Notes: generated from the letters alone by a model not told the origin. A DNA stretch of 64,000 bases from Leifsonia sp. Leaf336 (GCF_001423695.1 NZ_LMOZ01000002.1:186658-250657), one strand, 5' to 3'; counted from the stretch's first letter, positions 31,877-40,740 are shown. A program made the numbers and translations.

Positions 31877-33321
31877 GCGGCGCGGAGCGCCGCGTAGAGG
31901 TCGGCGCGGGCCGCGAAACCTCCGAGGTCGCGGCCGAGCAGGCGCTCGGCGTCCGCGACGCGCGCGCGCAGCGTGTGCCGATGCATCCCGAGCCGGCGCG
32001 CGGCCACGTCGTACACGCCGTCGGCGTCCAGCCAGGTGCGCAGGATGGCGGGCAGCGCCGGGTCGGCCTCCGCCAAGGGCGCCAGCGCGGTCGCCGCGAC
32101 AGCCCGCGCGTCCGGGGTCTGCAGCAGCGCGAGCATCCCCGCAGCCGCCACATCGTCGAACGACGGCACCGGTTCGTCCGGCGTCGACCGTCGCGCGGCG
32201 ACGCCGGCCTGCGTCACTCCGGAGGCCAGGGCGTCGAGCGCGACGGGGGCGGACGACCCTCCGCGCAGCTCGAAGCGCGCGGCGAGCTCGGCGATGGTCT
32301 CCGTCGCGGCGCCGACGACGACCAGGTCCTGGCCGTCGCGCGCGAAGAAGCCGTCGCCGTCGGCGTCGAGCCAGTCCGCGGCGGCAGCGCCCGCGGCGCC
32401 GTGCAGTACCGTCACGCGCACCGGCCCGTCGGGCAGCGCGCCGAGCACCGGCTCCGCGATCGTCTCCGCGAGCGCGCGCTCGCCGGCGAGGAGGGCCCGC
32501 CAGACCGCCGTGCGGAGCCGCGCCCGCGCCGCGTCGGTGGCGCGGCTCTGCTCGAGTGCCAGGCCGGCGAGCGCGACGACCCCCGTCACGACCTGCTGCG
32601 CGGCCTGGTCGAGACCCTCGGACCCGACCGCGAGCACGCCGCGGAGGCGCCCGGCGGCGCCGAGCGTCTGCAGCGCGAACGGTCCCGCGCCGGTGATGGC
32701 GGTGCCCGCGGCCCGGCGGCGGCTGCGCAGCAGGGGCTCGGCGGCCTCCGTCAGCGCCGCGCGCGCCGGAGCGTCCAGCCCACCGGAGGGCGCGATGCGG
32801 TCGAGGGTGCCGTCCGCCCCCAGCAGCGCGACCGGCCGCTCGATCTGGCGCGCCAGCTCGCCGAGCACGGCGCCCAGGGCGTCCGGCCGCAGCGCCGCGA
32901 GCGAGATCGCACGGGAGGCGCGCAGCGCCCAGGTGTTGCGCGCGTAGGCGTCCGCCGCGACACGGTCGGCGACGAACCGGGCGACGGCGATGAACGGCGT
33001 GCGGTAGGGCACCTCGAACAACGGGAGGCCGTGCCGGGTGCAGGCCTCCACCAGCGGCTCCGGGGTGTCCCGCAGCACTTCGGTCCCGAAACCGAGCCCC
33101 GCGATCCCGTGCTCGACGAGTCGTGAGACATACGGGTCGACGTCGTCCGGCGTCTCGGTGACCAGGAGCACCTGGCCGGGCGAGAGGAAGGGCGTCGGGT
33201 CCGGGAGGTCGGAGCTGTGCGCCCACGAGAGCGGCACGTCGAGGTCGCCGACATCGGCCGGGGTGAGCGGGCGGAGGCCCAGCTCGGGTCGAGCGAGAAG
33301 CTGGGCGAGGGTCGCGGGCAT
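31870..33321 (-). CDS. PucR family transcriptional regulator
   Basis: A 483-residue activator-type regulator: an N-terminal PucR domain (residues 1-120, LAQLLARPELGLRPLT at the start), a central GGDEF-like region, and a C-terminal PucR-type helix-turn-helix (AILRTWLDADGVYDVAARRL, then MHRHTLRARVADAERLLG). ATG 33321 has GGAGTG upstream; ATG 33333 is an alternative. It is divergent from gabT-gabD with a 93-bp shared promoter region, the standard place for the regulator of GABA use in actinobacteria. The effector is probably GABA or a polyamine-derived metabolite, by inference. Confidence 0.88.
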   Translation of the reverse strand: MPATLAQLLARPELGLRPLTPADVGDLDVPLSWAHSSDLPDPTPFLSPGQVLLVTETPDDVDPYVSRLVEHGIAGLGFGTEVLRDTPEPLVEACTRHGLPLFEVPYRTPFIAVARFVADRVAADAYARNTWALRASRAISLAALRPDALGAVLGELARQIERPVALLGADGTLDRIAPSGGLDAPARAALTEAAEPLLRSRRRAAGTAITGAGPFALQTLGAAGRLRGVLAVGSEGLDQAAQQVVTGVVALAGLALEQSRATDAARARLRTAVWRALLAGERALAETIAEPVLGALPDGPVRVTVLHGAAGAAAADWLDADGDGFFARDGQDLVVVGAATETIAELAARFELRGGSSAPVALDALASGVTQAGVAARRSTPDEPVPSFDDVAAAGMLALLQTPDARAVAATALAPLAEADPALPAILRTWLDADGVYDVAARRLGMHRHTLRARVADAERLLGRDLGGFAARADLYAALRAAE

Positions 33322-33402
33322 CGGGCACTCCATCTGCCAGGGTGTCGAATCGAGTTTCTGAAATTGTACGGTCCGTCCAGGCGCAGGTCACGCCCCGCTC
33401 CT

Positions 33403-33408
33403 TACGAT
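33403..33408 (+). promoter_or_regulatory. -10 element of gabT (leaderless)
   Basis: TACGAT lies exactly 6 nt before ATG 33415 with no ribosome site. It is in the PucR/gabT divergent region, so the PucR binding site should lie just upstream. Confidence 0.5.
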
Positions 33409-33414
33409 GCCGCC

Positions 33415-34776
33415 ATGACCATCGTTTCTCCCGCCTCCGCAACCCTCGTCGGCGGACCCTCGCTCCCGCAGGAGCGCCGGCTCGTCACCCCCATCCCCGG
33501 ACCGGAGTCGCGCAAGCGCGCCGAGCGCAAGGCCCAGGCGGTCGCCGCCGGTGTCGGCGCGACCATCCCGGTCTACACCGTCGCGGCGGGCGGGGGTGTG
33601 CTCGTCGACGTCGACGGCAACTCGCTCATCGACTTCGGCTCCGGCATCGCCGTGACCGGTGTGGGCAACGCCGCCCCCCGCATCGTCGAGGCCGTCACCC
33701 AGCAGGTCGCCGCGTTCACCCACACCTGCTTCACTGTCGCCCCGTACGACTCCTACGTCGACGTGGCCGAGGCCCTCAACCGCCTCACCCCCGGCGACTT
33801 CACCAAGCGCAGCGCCCTCTTCAACTCGGGTGCGGAGGCCGTCGAGAACGCCGTCAAGATCGCCCGCCACTACACCGGCAAGCAGGCCGTCGTCGCGTTC
33901 GACCACGCGTACCACGGCCGCACGAACCTCACGATGGGGCTCACCGCCAAGAACCAGCCGTACAAGAACGGCTTCGGCCCGTTCGCGCCCGAGATCTACC
34001 GCGCGCCGCTCAGCTACCCCCTGCGCGACGGAGGTCTCTCCGGCGCCGAGGCGGCCAAGCGTGCGATCACGATGATCGAGAAGCAGATCGGCGCCTCCAA
34101 CCTGGCCGCGCTCATCATCGAGCCCATCCAGGGCGAGGGCGGCTTCATCGTCCCGGCCGACGGCTTCCTGCCCGCACTGCAGGCATGGGCGAACGAGAAC
34201 GGCGTGGTGTTCATCGCCGACGAGGTGCAGACCGGCTTCGCCCGCACGGGCACCATGTTCGCGTCCGAGCAGTTCGGCATCGTGCCCGACCTGATCGTCA
34301 CCGCCAAGGGCATCGCCGGCGGCCTCCCGCTGTCGGCCGTCACCGGCCGCGCCGAGATCATGGACGCGCCGCAGATCGGCGGCCTCGGCGGCACCTACGG
34401 CGGCAACCCGCTCGCCTGCGTCGCCGCGCTCGCCGCGATCGAGACCTACGAGCAGGAGGACCTCGCCGGCCGCGCCCGCGCCATCGGCGAGATTCTCTTC
34501 GAGAAGCTCGGCGCCCTCCGCGACGCCGACCCGCGCGTCGCCGAGGTGCGCGGCAAGGGCGCGATGGTCGCCATCGAGCTGGTCGACCCGGAGACCGGGG
34601 AGCCGGATGCCGCGCTCACCGCCAAGGTCGCCGCCGCCTCGCACGCGGCGGGCGTCGTCCTGCTGACCTGCGGCACCTACGGGAACGTGATCCGCTTCCT
34701 GCCGCCGCTGAGCATCCCGGACCACCTCCTCATCGAGGGGCTGGACGTCGTCGCGGAGGCGGTGGCCAACGCATGA
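33415..34776 (+). CDS. gabT: 4-aminobutyrate aminotransferase
   Basis: A 453-residue class III PLP aminotransferase. Lys298 in VTAKGIAGGLPL should bind PLP and Asp269 in IADEVQTGFARTG the pyridine nitrogen; FNSGAEAVENAVKIAR and DHAYHGRTNLTMGLT are typical of GabT. It transfers the amino group of GABA to 2-oxoglutarate, giving succinate semialdehyde for the next enzyme. The stop overlaps gabD by 4 bp. The chain is slightly longer at its N-terminus than E. coli GabT, as in other actinobacteria. Confidence 0.93.
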   Translation: MTIVSPASATLVGGPSLPQERRLVTPIPGPESRKRAERKAQAVAAGVGATIPVYTVAAGGGVLVDVDGNSLIDFGSGIAVTGVGNAAPRIVEAVTQQVAAFTHTCFTVAPYDSYVDVAEALNRLTPGDFTKRSALFNSGAEAVENAVKIARHYTGKQAVVAFDHAYHGRTNLTMGLTAKNQPYKNGFGPFAPEIYRAPLSYPLRDGGLSGAEAAKRAITMIEKQIGASNLAALIIEPIQGEGGFIVPADGFLPALQAWANENGVVFIADEVQTGFARTGTMFASEQFGIVPDLIVTAKGIAGGLPLSAVTGRAEIMDAPQIGGLGGTYGGNPLACVAALAAIETYEQEDLAGRARAIGEILFEKLGALRDADPRVAEVRGKGAMVAIELVDPETGEPDAALTAKVAAASHAAGVVLLTCGTYGNVIRFLPPLSIPDHLLIEGLDVVAEAVANA

Positions 34777-36266
34777 GCGCCATCGACACCGCCACCACGA
34801 CCACCGAGCTGACCGCCCGCGAGGCGGACCTCCTCTCCCGCGTCCCCGACGGCCTGTTCATCGGCGGCGCCTGGGAGCCAGGCACGCGTGACCAGATCCA
34901 GGTGCAGGACCCGGCGACCGGCCGCGTCATCAAGCGCATCGCCAACGCGACGCCCGAGGACGGCATCCGCGCCCTCGACGCCGCCGTGGCCGCGCAGGAG
35001 GCCTGGGCGGCGACCCCGCCGCGCACCCGCGCCGAGATCCTCCGTCGCGCGTTCGACCTCCTGCAGGAGCGTCGTGACGAGTTCGCGCTGCTGATGACGC
35101 TCGAGATGGGCAAGCCGCTGGCCGAGGCCAACGGCGAGGTCACCTACGGCGGCGAGTTCCTGCGCTGGTTCTCCGAGGAGGCCGTGCGCATCGCCGGCCG
35201 GTACGGGCAGAACCCGGAGGGCACCGGCACCATGGTCGTCTCGCAGCGACCGGTCGGCCCGTGCTTCTTCATCACGCCGTGGAACTTCCCGCTGGCGATG
35301 GCGACGCGCAAGATCGCTCCGGCGCTCGCCGCCGGGTGCACGGTCGTCGTCAAGCCGGCCGAGCTGACCCCGCTGACCACGCTGTTCTTCGCCCAGCTCC
35401 TCGCCGACGCGGGCGTTCCCGCCGGCGTCGTGAACGTCGTGCAGACGAACACCTCTGGTGCGGTCTCCGCTCCGATCATCGCCGACCCGCGCCTCCGCAA
35501 GCTTTCGTTCACCGGCTCCACGCCGGTGGGCCGCGCGCTGCTCGCGCAGGCCGGCCAGAACGTGCTGCGCACCTCCATGGAGCTCGGCGGCAACGCGCCG
35601 TTCGTCGTGTTCGACGACGCCGACCTCGACAAGGCGGTGGAGGGCGCGATGCTCGCGAAGTTCCGCAACATCGGCCAGGCGTGCACGGCGGCCAACCGCT
35701 TCATCGTGCACGAGTCGGTCGCCGACGAGTTCGCCCGCCGCGTCACGGCCAAGGTCGACGCCATGACGATCGGTCGCGGCACGGAGGAGGGCGTCACCAT
35801 CGGCCCGCTCATCGACGACCGCGCCGTCGCCACCATGCAGGCGCTGGTCGGCGACGCCGTCGAGCGCGGCGCCCGCGTGCTCACCGGAGGCAACGCCCCC
35901 GAGGGCGACGGCTTCTTCTACGAGCCGACCGTGATCGTGGACGTGCAACCGGGCAGCGAGATCCTCCGCGAGGAGATCTTCGGCCCGGTGCTGGCGATCA
36001 CGACGTTCTCCACCGAGGACGAGGCCGTGGCACGCGCCAACGAGACCGAGTACGGTCTGGTCGGCTACGTGTTCACGCAAGACCTGGCACGCGGCCAGCG
36101 CATGATCGACCGGGTCGACACCGGGATGATGGGCCTCAACACCGGGCTCGTCTCCAACGCGGCTGCCCCGTTCGGCGGCGTGAAGCAGTCGGGCCTCGGC
36201 CGTGAGGGCGGGCTCGAGGGCATCCACGAGTACCTCAGCACGAAGTACACGCTGATCCCGGCCTGA
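34773..36266 (+). CDS. gabD: NAD(P)-dependent succinate-semialdehyde dehydrogenase
   Basis: A 497-residue aldehyde dehydrogenase with catalytic Cys304 (NIGQACTAANRF) and general base Glu270 (SMELGGNAPF); TPWNFPLAMATRK and FTGSTPVGRAL form the cofactor site. It oxidises succinate semialdehyde to succinate, feeding the TCA cycle. Coupling to gabT and the C-terminal pattern GVKQSGLGREGG support the GabD call over other ALDHs. Confidence 0.92.
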   Translation: MSAIDTATTTTELTAREADLLSRVPDGLFIGGAWEPGTRDQIQVQDPATGRVIKRIANATPEDGIRALDAAVAAQEAWAATPPRTRAEILRRAFDLLQERRDEFALLMTLEMGKPLAEANGEVTYGGEFLRWFSEEAVRIAGRYGQNPEGTGTMVVSQRPVGPCFFITPWNFPLAMATRKIAPALAAGCTVVVKPAELTPLTTLFFAQLLADAGVPAGVVNVVQTNTSGAVSAPIIADPRLRKLSFTGSTPVGRALLAQAGQNVLRTSMELGGNAPFVVFDDADLDKAVEGAMLAKFRNIGQACTAANRFIVHESVADEFARRVTAKVDAMTIGRGTEEGVTIGPLIDDRAVATMQALVGDAVERGARVLTGGNAPEGDGFFYEPTVIVDVQPGSEILREEIFGPVLAITTFSTEDEAVARANETEYGLVGYVFTQDLARGQRMIDRVDTGMMGLNTGLVSNAAAPFGGVKQSGLGREGGLEGIHEYLSTKYTLIPA

Positions 36267-36307
36267 TCCAGTCGAACCGCAGCAGCACGAACCCGAAAGA
36301 AGCGACC

Positions 36308-37165
36308 ATGACCACTGACCAGCGCATCCTCGTGGGATACACCGCGACCCCGGCCGGCGAGGACGCCCTCGCCGCTGGGGCCGCGCTGGCCGCCTCCCTC
36401 GGGGCGGACCTCGACGTGGTCCTGGTGATGCCGGACACCTCCCGGCGCGGAAACGTGCCGAACGACCCCGCCTACGACGCCCTCTTGCGCGACACCGCGG
36501 AGGGCTGGCTGGCGGAAGCGCGCACCCGCGTGCCGTCGTCGGTCGCCTTCAGCGGGCGGGTCGCCTTCGGCGACTCGCTCGCCGAGGGCCTGCTGGCGTC
36601 GGCGGAAGAGCTCGGCTCGACGCTGATCGTGGTCGGCGCCGCGCGCGGAGGCCTGCTCGGCCGGTTCACGGTCGGCTCGGTCGCGGGCGCGCTGCTGCAC
36701 GCGTCGCCGATCCCCGTTCTGCTCGCGCCGGAGGGGTGGCGCGATCACGCGCCGCGCCTGACGCGCGTGACCAGCATGGTCGGCACGCGGGCCGGGGCGG
36801 AGGCCGTGCTCACCACGGGCGAGCGGCTGTCCGCGGCGGCGGGCGTCCCGCTGCGGCTGGTGTCGCTGCTCGCGCTCGACCTGCCTGGCGACGCGCAGGC
36901 GCCCAAGCAGAACGTGGGCGAGCACCACGCGGCCACCGTTCTGCAGGAGGCCAGTGCGGCCACCGGCGTCGTCGCGACCGCGGTCGTGGCGAAGGGCGAC
37001 ACCATCCAGAACGCGATCTCGCGGCTCGACTGGGAGCCGGGCGAGGTCGTCGTGGTCGGGTCGAGCCGCCTGGCGCAGCCGTCCCGGCTCTTCCTCGGCT
37101 CGACGGCGGCCGCGATGCTGCGCGAGCTGCCGGTGCCGATGATCGTGGTGCCGCGCCCGGAGTGA
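36308..37165 (+). CDS. Universal stress protein, tandem UspA domains
   Basis: A 285-residue protein with two UspA-like halves (residues 5-140 and 150-285). The ATP-site glycine motif is visible in the first half (VVGAARGGLLGRFTVGSVAG) and, less perfectly, in the second (VVGSSRLAQPSRLFLGSTA). It starts 42 bp after gabD with AAAGAAG upstream and may be read with the gab operon. Its role is stress adaptation of unknown mechanism. Confidence 0.88.
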   Translation: MTTDQRILVGYTATPAGEDALAAGAALAASLGADLDVVLVMPDTSRRGNVPNDPAYDALLRDTAEGWLAEARTRVPSSVAFSGRVAFGDSLAEGLLASAEELGSTLIVVGAARGGLLGRFTVGSVAGALLHASPIPVLLAPEGWRDHAPRLTRVTSMVGTRAGAEAVLTTGERLSAAAGVPLRLVSLLALDLPGDAQAPKQNVGEHHAATVLQEASAATGVVATAVVAKGDTIQNAISRLDWEPGEVVVVGSSRLAQPSRLFLGSTAAAMLRELPVPMIVVPRPE

Positions 37166-37194
37166 CCTCTCTGCGACTCCTCTCACAGGATTCT

Positions 37195-37220
37195 TTGTAA
37201 GGGGAGGCTTACCTTACAAT
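37195..37220 (+). promoter_or_regulatory. DtxR/IdeR-type metal-responsive operator over the ZIP promoter
   Basis: The 19-mer at 37198-37216, TAAGGGGAGGCTTACCTTA, matches the DtxR consensus TWAGGTWAGSCTWACCTWA at 17 of 19 positions (mismatches at 6 and 7). Outer arms TTGTAAGG (37195-37202) and CCTTACAA (37212-37219) form a palindrome. A TACAAT hexamer at 37215-37220 is a likely -10 element, so a bound repressor would block transcription of the ZIP gene 55 bp downstream. MntR-type regulators of the same family are an alternative binder. Confidence 0.75.
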
Positions 37221-37275
37221 CGAATGCGGCCGGAGCCCGCCGGTTCGATCTCAACAGCCTCCACGAAGGATCTCC

Positions 37276-38202
37276 ATGTCACCCTGGGGTGTCGCCGCAC
37301 TCGGTGCGGTCGCCGGTCTCACGATCTTCCTCGGCCTCCCCGTCGGCCGGATCCGCTCGAACGCGGTCGGCCTCAAGGCGGCGCTGAACGCGCTCGCGAC
37401 CGGCATCCTGATCTTCCTGCTCTGGGACGTCCTCTCGCAGGCGTGGGAGCCCGTCGACAAGGCGCTCTCGTCGCACCAGCTCGGCCCCGCGCTCGGGCAG
37501 GGGCTGCTGATGGTCGCCTGCATCGGCGTAGGCCTCCTGAGCCTGACCTACGTCGACCGCTTCATGAAGCGGCGCGCGCTGGCGCTGGCGTCGCCGATCC
37601 GGACGCCAGGAGGCTCGGAGGCCGGCCACCACGGCCACGGGCCGCACCCGGGTGCCGGCGGCCAGGCCGGAGGCTCCGTTGCCGGCCTCGGCGCCGTCGC
37701 CACCACCACGGGTGTCGCGATCGTGGCAGCTACCGAGGCGGAGTCGCGGGCCGGCGCCCGCCGCCTCGCGCTCACGATCGCGATCGGCATCGGCCTCCAC
37801 AATTTCGCCGAGGGTCTCGCGATCGGCACGGCCGCCGCGCAGGGCGAGCTCGCGTTCGCCGTGCTCCTCATCGTCGGCTTCGGCCTCCACAACGCCACGG
37901 AGGGCTTCGGGATCGTCGCGCCCCTGGGTGGCACCCGTCCGTCGTGGGGCTACCTGGCGCTCCTCGGCCTGATCGGCGGCGGCCCGACGTTCCTCGGCAC
38001 GGTCATCGGCCAGGCGTTCAGCAGCGACATCGTCTCGATCGCGTTCCTCGGCCTGGCCGCCGGATCGATCCTGTACGTCGTCATCGAGCTGCTCGCCGTC
38101 GCCCGCCGCACCGGCCTGAAGACGCTGGTCGCGTGGTGCATCTTCGCCGGGATCGTCGCAGGGTTCGCCACCGACGCGATCGTCACAGCCGCCGGGGCAT
38201 GA
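37276..38202 (+). CDS. ZIP family divalent metal transporter
   Basis: A 308-residue membrane protein with about eight helices. Metal-site motifs: HNFAEGLAIG (His175, Asn176, Glu179) and HNATEGFGIV (His205, Asn206, Glu209). A His-rich cytoplasmic loop GHHGHGPH lies at about 117-124. It should take up a divalent metal (Fe, Mn or Zn). The DtxR-type box in its promoter favours Fe or Mn. The stop codon falls in the first unit of a 17-bp tandem repeat. Confidence 0.9.
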   Translation: MSPWGVAALGAVAGLTIFLGLPVGRIRSNAVGLKAALNALATGILIFLLWDVLSQAWEPVDKALSSHQLGPALGQGLLMVACIGVGLLSLTYVDRFMKRRALALASPIRTPGGSEAGHHGHGPHPGAGGQAGGSVAGLGAVATTTGVAIVAATEAESRAGARRLALTIAIGIGLHNFAEGLAIGTAAAQGELAFAVLLIVGFGLHNATEGFGIVAPLGGTRPSWGYLALLGLIGGGPTFLGTVIGQAFSSDIVSIAFLGLAAGSILYVVIELLAVARRTGLKTLVAWCIFAGIVAGFATDAIVTAAGA

Positions 38203-38244
38203 TTCAGGCCGGGGCATGATTCAGGCAGGGGCATGATTCAGTAG
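38194..38244 (+). repeat. Three copies of a 17-bp repeat over a stop codon
   Basis: GGGGCATGATTCAGGCC at 38194-38210, with copies differing by 1-3 bases at 38211-38227 and 38228-38244. Each unit carries CATGA; the first TGA (38200-38202) is the stop of the ZIP gene. The array ends 30 bp before the next start codon. Confidence 0.9.
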
Positions 38245-38274
38245 GGTTGTGCCACAGCCGAGCAGGGAGGGCGC

Positions 38275-38736
38275 ATGCGCCAGGTCGTCGATTTCGTGAA
38301 CGTGTCCACGGAGGGTCTCGAGTCGAGCCCCGTCGCGCCGGCTCTCGCCGGGCTCCGCGCGAACGAGTCGCGTTATTTCAAGAACAAGTACGACCTCGAC
38401 TTCGCGACGGCTCCTGCTGCCGAGGAGCAGGAGGCTCTCGACTGGATCAGCCGCATCCTGAAGGACGAGCGCGACATCGTGATCGCGTCGCCTGCGCTCG
38501 AGGTCACGTCGTTCGAGGTCGACGGCATCCGCATGGCGTACGTCTTCTACGAGTCGGGCCTGTCGATCAACGTGATGTACACGATCGACGACGCGGGCAA
38601 GCGTGCGGTCGGCTTCAAGCTGTCGGAGGGCATGGAGGTTCCCGCGGAACTCTCCGCGTTCAAGTTCGCACGGCAGAAGTCGAAGCTCGCGGGCACGATC
38701 CGCGGCTCCTACTTCGTCGTGAAGGGCGAGTACTGA
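38275..38736 (+). CDS. Conserved hypothetical protein, 153 aa
   Basis: ATG 38275 has AGGGAGGGCGC upstream. The protein is soluble, mixed alpha/beta, with no signal peptide; segments such as SRYFKNKYDLDFATAPAAEE and FEVDGIRMAYVFYESGLSIN give no family I can name. It is 72 bp after the ZIP gene and convergent with the small helical protein at 38755. It could share the ZIP transcript. Function unknown. Confidence 0.75.
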   Translation: MRQVVDFVNVSTEGLESSPVAPALAGLRANESRYFKNKYDLDFATAPAAEEQEALDWISRILKDERDIVIASPALEVTSFEVDGIRMAYVFYESGLSINVMYTIDDAGKRAVGFKLSEGMEVPAELSAFKFARQKSKLAGTIRGSYFVVKGEY

Positions 38737-38754
38737 CGCGACCTCCGCGCGGGC

Positions 38755-39033
38755 TCACGCTTGCGGCTCGACGTCCGCGAGCAGCTCCCGCTTGACGTCG
38801 TGCTCGATCAGCACGGGGATGAAGTCGCGCACGGGCGCGCCGGTGTATTCCAGGTGCCGCTGATGCACGAGGTCGATGATCCGGTCCCGGGGGACCGCCG
38901 GGAAGCGCTCGGCGAGCCGGTCGACGGCGTGGCCGATGGCGACCTCCTCGTCGGCCTTCTCGCCGGGCGGGGCGACCATCGTCACGTCGTCTTCGAGGTT
39001 CGGCAACGAGATGGAGGGCGCTTCGTCACTCAT
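38755..39033 (-). CDS. Small three-helix-bundle protein, 92 aa
   Basis: A 92-residue acidic protein. Residues 35-88 (HAVDRLAERFPAVPRDRI, then TGAPVRDFIPVLIEHDVKR) match the small three-helix dimerisation domain common in actinobacteria, usually annotated as hypothetical. No DNA-binding or catalytic motif is seen. A CATAAT hexamer 6 nt before the ATG indicates a leaderless message. Confidence 0.7.
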   Translation of the reverse strand: MSDEAPSISLPNLEDDVTMVAPPGEKADEEVAIGHAVDRLAERFPAVPRDRIIDLVHQRHLEYTGAPVRDFIPVLIEHDVKRELLADVEPQA

Positions 39034-39039
39034 GGCGAG

Positions 39040-39045
39040 ATTATG
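39040..39045 (-). promoter_or_regulatory. -10 element of the three-helix protein gene (leaderless)
   Basis: CATAAT on the minus strand, 6 nt before ATG 39033, 5 of 6 matches to TATAAT. No Shine-Dalgarno sequence. Confidence 0.55.
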
Positions 39046-39068
39046 CCGCGCGTGACAGGGTGGAGGCT

Positions 39069-39764
39069 ATGGATGAAATCGAGGTAGTGGTCGTCCGCGT
39101 CTTCACCGATGAACGCGGCACCAACGGCAACGAACTGGGCATCGTGACGAGCTCACCCGCGACGACCGGGCGCGAGCAGGACATCGCCGCGGCACTGGGG
39201 TTCAGCGAGACGGTGTTCATCGACGCGCTGGACGAGTCGGCCGGCCTCGCGACCATCCGCATCTTCACGCCGGCCGCCGAACTCCCGTTCGCCGGTCATC
39301 CGAGCGTCGGGACGGCGTGGTGGCTGGCGCACGAGCGCACCCCCGTCGGCGCGCTGGCCGAGAAGGCGGGAGACGTGGCGGTGGAGGTCGACCTCGACGC
39401 CGACGCGGCCTCCATCGACGCCCGCGCCGAGTGGACGCCCGCCTTCACCTGGCTGCCGCTGGGCACCCCGGCGGAGGTCGAAGCGCTCGACCCGTTCGCG
39501 TTCACCGAGGGCCAGCACTACGCCTACGCGTGGATCGACGAGGCGGCGGGAACCCTGCGCGCGCGCATGTTCGCTCCCGCGATGGGCATCGTGGAGGACG
39601 AGGCGACCGGCGCCGCCGCCGTCGCCCTCACCGCGAAGCTCGGCCGCGCGCTGCGCATCACGCAGGGCGAGGGCTCCGAACTGGTCACCGAGCCGCTCGG
39701 CGACGGGCTCATCCGGGTCGGTGGGACCGTGGTGTACGACCGCACCATCGACGCGACCCTATGA
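39069..39764 (+). CDS. PhzF family isomerase-like protein
   Basis: A 231-residue protein with PhzF/DapF-fold features: RVFTDERGTNGNELGIV at the start, LPFAGHPSVGTAWWL, and EDEATGAAAVALTAKLG. The acid-base Glu of PhzF (normally near residue 45) would be Glu47 in GFSETVFID. The chain is shorter than most PhzF proteins (about 260-300 residues), trimmed mostly between the two halves. ATG 39069 follows GTGGAGGCT. The reaction is unknown. The stop overlaps the next start. Confidence 0.85.
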   Translation: MDEIEVVVVRVFTDERGTNGNELGIVTSSPATTGREQDIAAALGFSETVFIDALDESAGLATIRIFTPAAELPFAGHPSVGTAWWLAHERTPVGALAEKAGDVAVEVDLDADAASIDARAEWTPAFTWLPLGTPAEVEALDPFAFTEGQHYAYAWIDEAAGTLRARMFAPAMGIVEDEATGAAAVALTAKLGRALRITQGEGSELVTEPLGDGLIRVGGTVVYDRTIDATL

Positions 39765-40639
39765 GCGTCGAGCTCTTCCCGGTCGGCGCCCCGGGTGACG
39801 GCCTGACTCGCGTGGCGGCGACCGACGACGGCGCCGTCTGGTTCACCCTCGGCGAGAGCGGGCGGGTGGGGCGGCGAGACGCCGACGGCACGGTCGACCA
39901 CCTCGACCTCGGCGCCGAGCCCGGCGCCGCCGAACCGGCCGGCCTGTGTGCCGCGACGGAGGACACTGTGCGGGTCGTGGATCGCGCGGGCAACCGCCTG
40001 GTCCATCTCGGCCGGGGGCCGCGCGTGATCGGCGAGACGGCGGTCCCGACACCTGACGCGGGTGTCCTGGCAGCGGTGACCCTGTTCGACGGCACCACCT
40101 GGTTCACCGAGCAGTTCGGCGGGGCGCTCGGCCGCATCGACATCCTGGGCCGTGTCGAGGAGTTCCCGGTCGGGGCCGAGGGCGCCCCCTCGGGCATCGC
40201 GGCGTCGGGCGACAGCATCTGGTTCTCGCTGCAGGGCCATCGGCCGGCGCTCGGACACGTGCGCGGCGGCGACGCGGCCATCGAACTCGTCGAGCTGCCG
40301 CTGGGCTCAGGGCCGCTCGGCGTGGCGGTCGCCGACGACGGCGCCGTGTGGACCGCGCTTCACGCGGCGGACGCCCTGGGGCGCGTGGACCGCGACCGCA
40401 CGGTGACCGTGCTCCCGCTCGACGAGGGCGCCGGCCCGTTCACGGTGGTCGCCGACGGCCGCGGCGGCGTGTGGGCATCGCTGTGGGGAGCCGACGCCCT
40501 GGTGCGCGTCACGGCCTCCGGCGAGACCGAGCGCGTCGAGTTGCCCGAGGGTTCGGGGCCTCGCGGCCTCACGGTCGCTCCCGACGGCGCGGTCTGGGCC
40601 GCGCTGGTCTCGGGTGCGCTCGCCCGCGTCCGCTCCTGA
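39761..40639 (+). CDS. Beta-propeller protein, virginiamycin B lyase (Vgb)-like
   Basis: A 292-residue protein made of about seven repeats ending in W(F/A)(T/S)L or similar, e.g. DDGAVWFTLGESGRVGRRD, DGTTWFTEQFGGALGRID, DGAVWTALHAADALGRVD. This is the repeat grammar of virginiamycin B lyase and related streptogramin lyases. Catalytic assignment from sequence alone is unsafe; many members are not antibiotic lyases. There is no signal peptide. It is coupled by a 4-bp overlap to the PhzF-like gene. Confidence 0.78.
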   Translation: MSVELFPVGAPGDGLTRVAATDDGAVWFTLGESGRVGRRDADGTVDHLDLGAEPGAAEPAGLCAATEDTVRVVDRAGNRLVHLGRGPRVIGETAVPTPDAGVLAAVTLFDGTTWFTEQFGGALGRIDILGRVEEFPVGAEGAPSGIAASGDSIWFSLQGHRPALGHVRGGDAAIELVELPLGSGPLGVAVADDGAVWTALHAADALGRVDRDRTVTVLPLDEGAGPFTVVADGRGGVWASLWGADALVRVTASGETERVELPEGSGPRGLTVAPDGAVWAALVSGALARVRS

Positions 40640-40651
40640 CCACGAACGGCC

Positions 40652-40740
40652 GTAACGGAGGAGATGCGGGCGGTTCCCGCCCGTACCTCCTCCGTTACCT
40701 GCCTTTCACCGGTGTGTCGGCGCGGATCTCCTCCGTTACC
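40652..40740. repeat. Long inverted repeat between convergent genes, site B (probable bidirectional terminator)
   Basis: Arms of 22 nt at 40652-40673 and 40677-40698 pair at 20 positions plus one G-U, with a 3-nt loop. The arm begins GTAACGGAGGAG and ends GCGGGCGG. A third copy of the outer half in inverted orientation (GGATCTCCTCCGTTACC) is at 40724-40740, allowing an alternative, larger fold. It fills the gap between the convergent propeller and catalase genes. The ACGGAGGAGAT core is shared with site C. Confidence 0.75.

Noticed and set aside
39761-40639. Streptogramin resistance gene
   Set aside because: The propeller repeats match the Vgb fold, but the fold is common and catalytic residues cannot be assigned safely. 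Reported as Vgb-like only.
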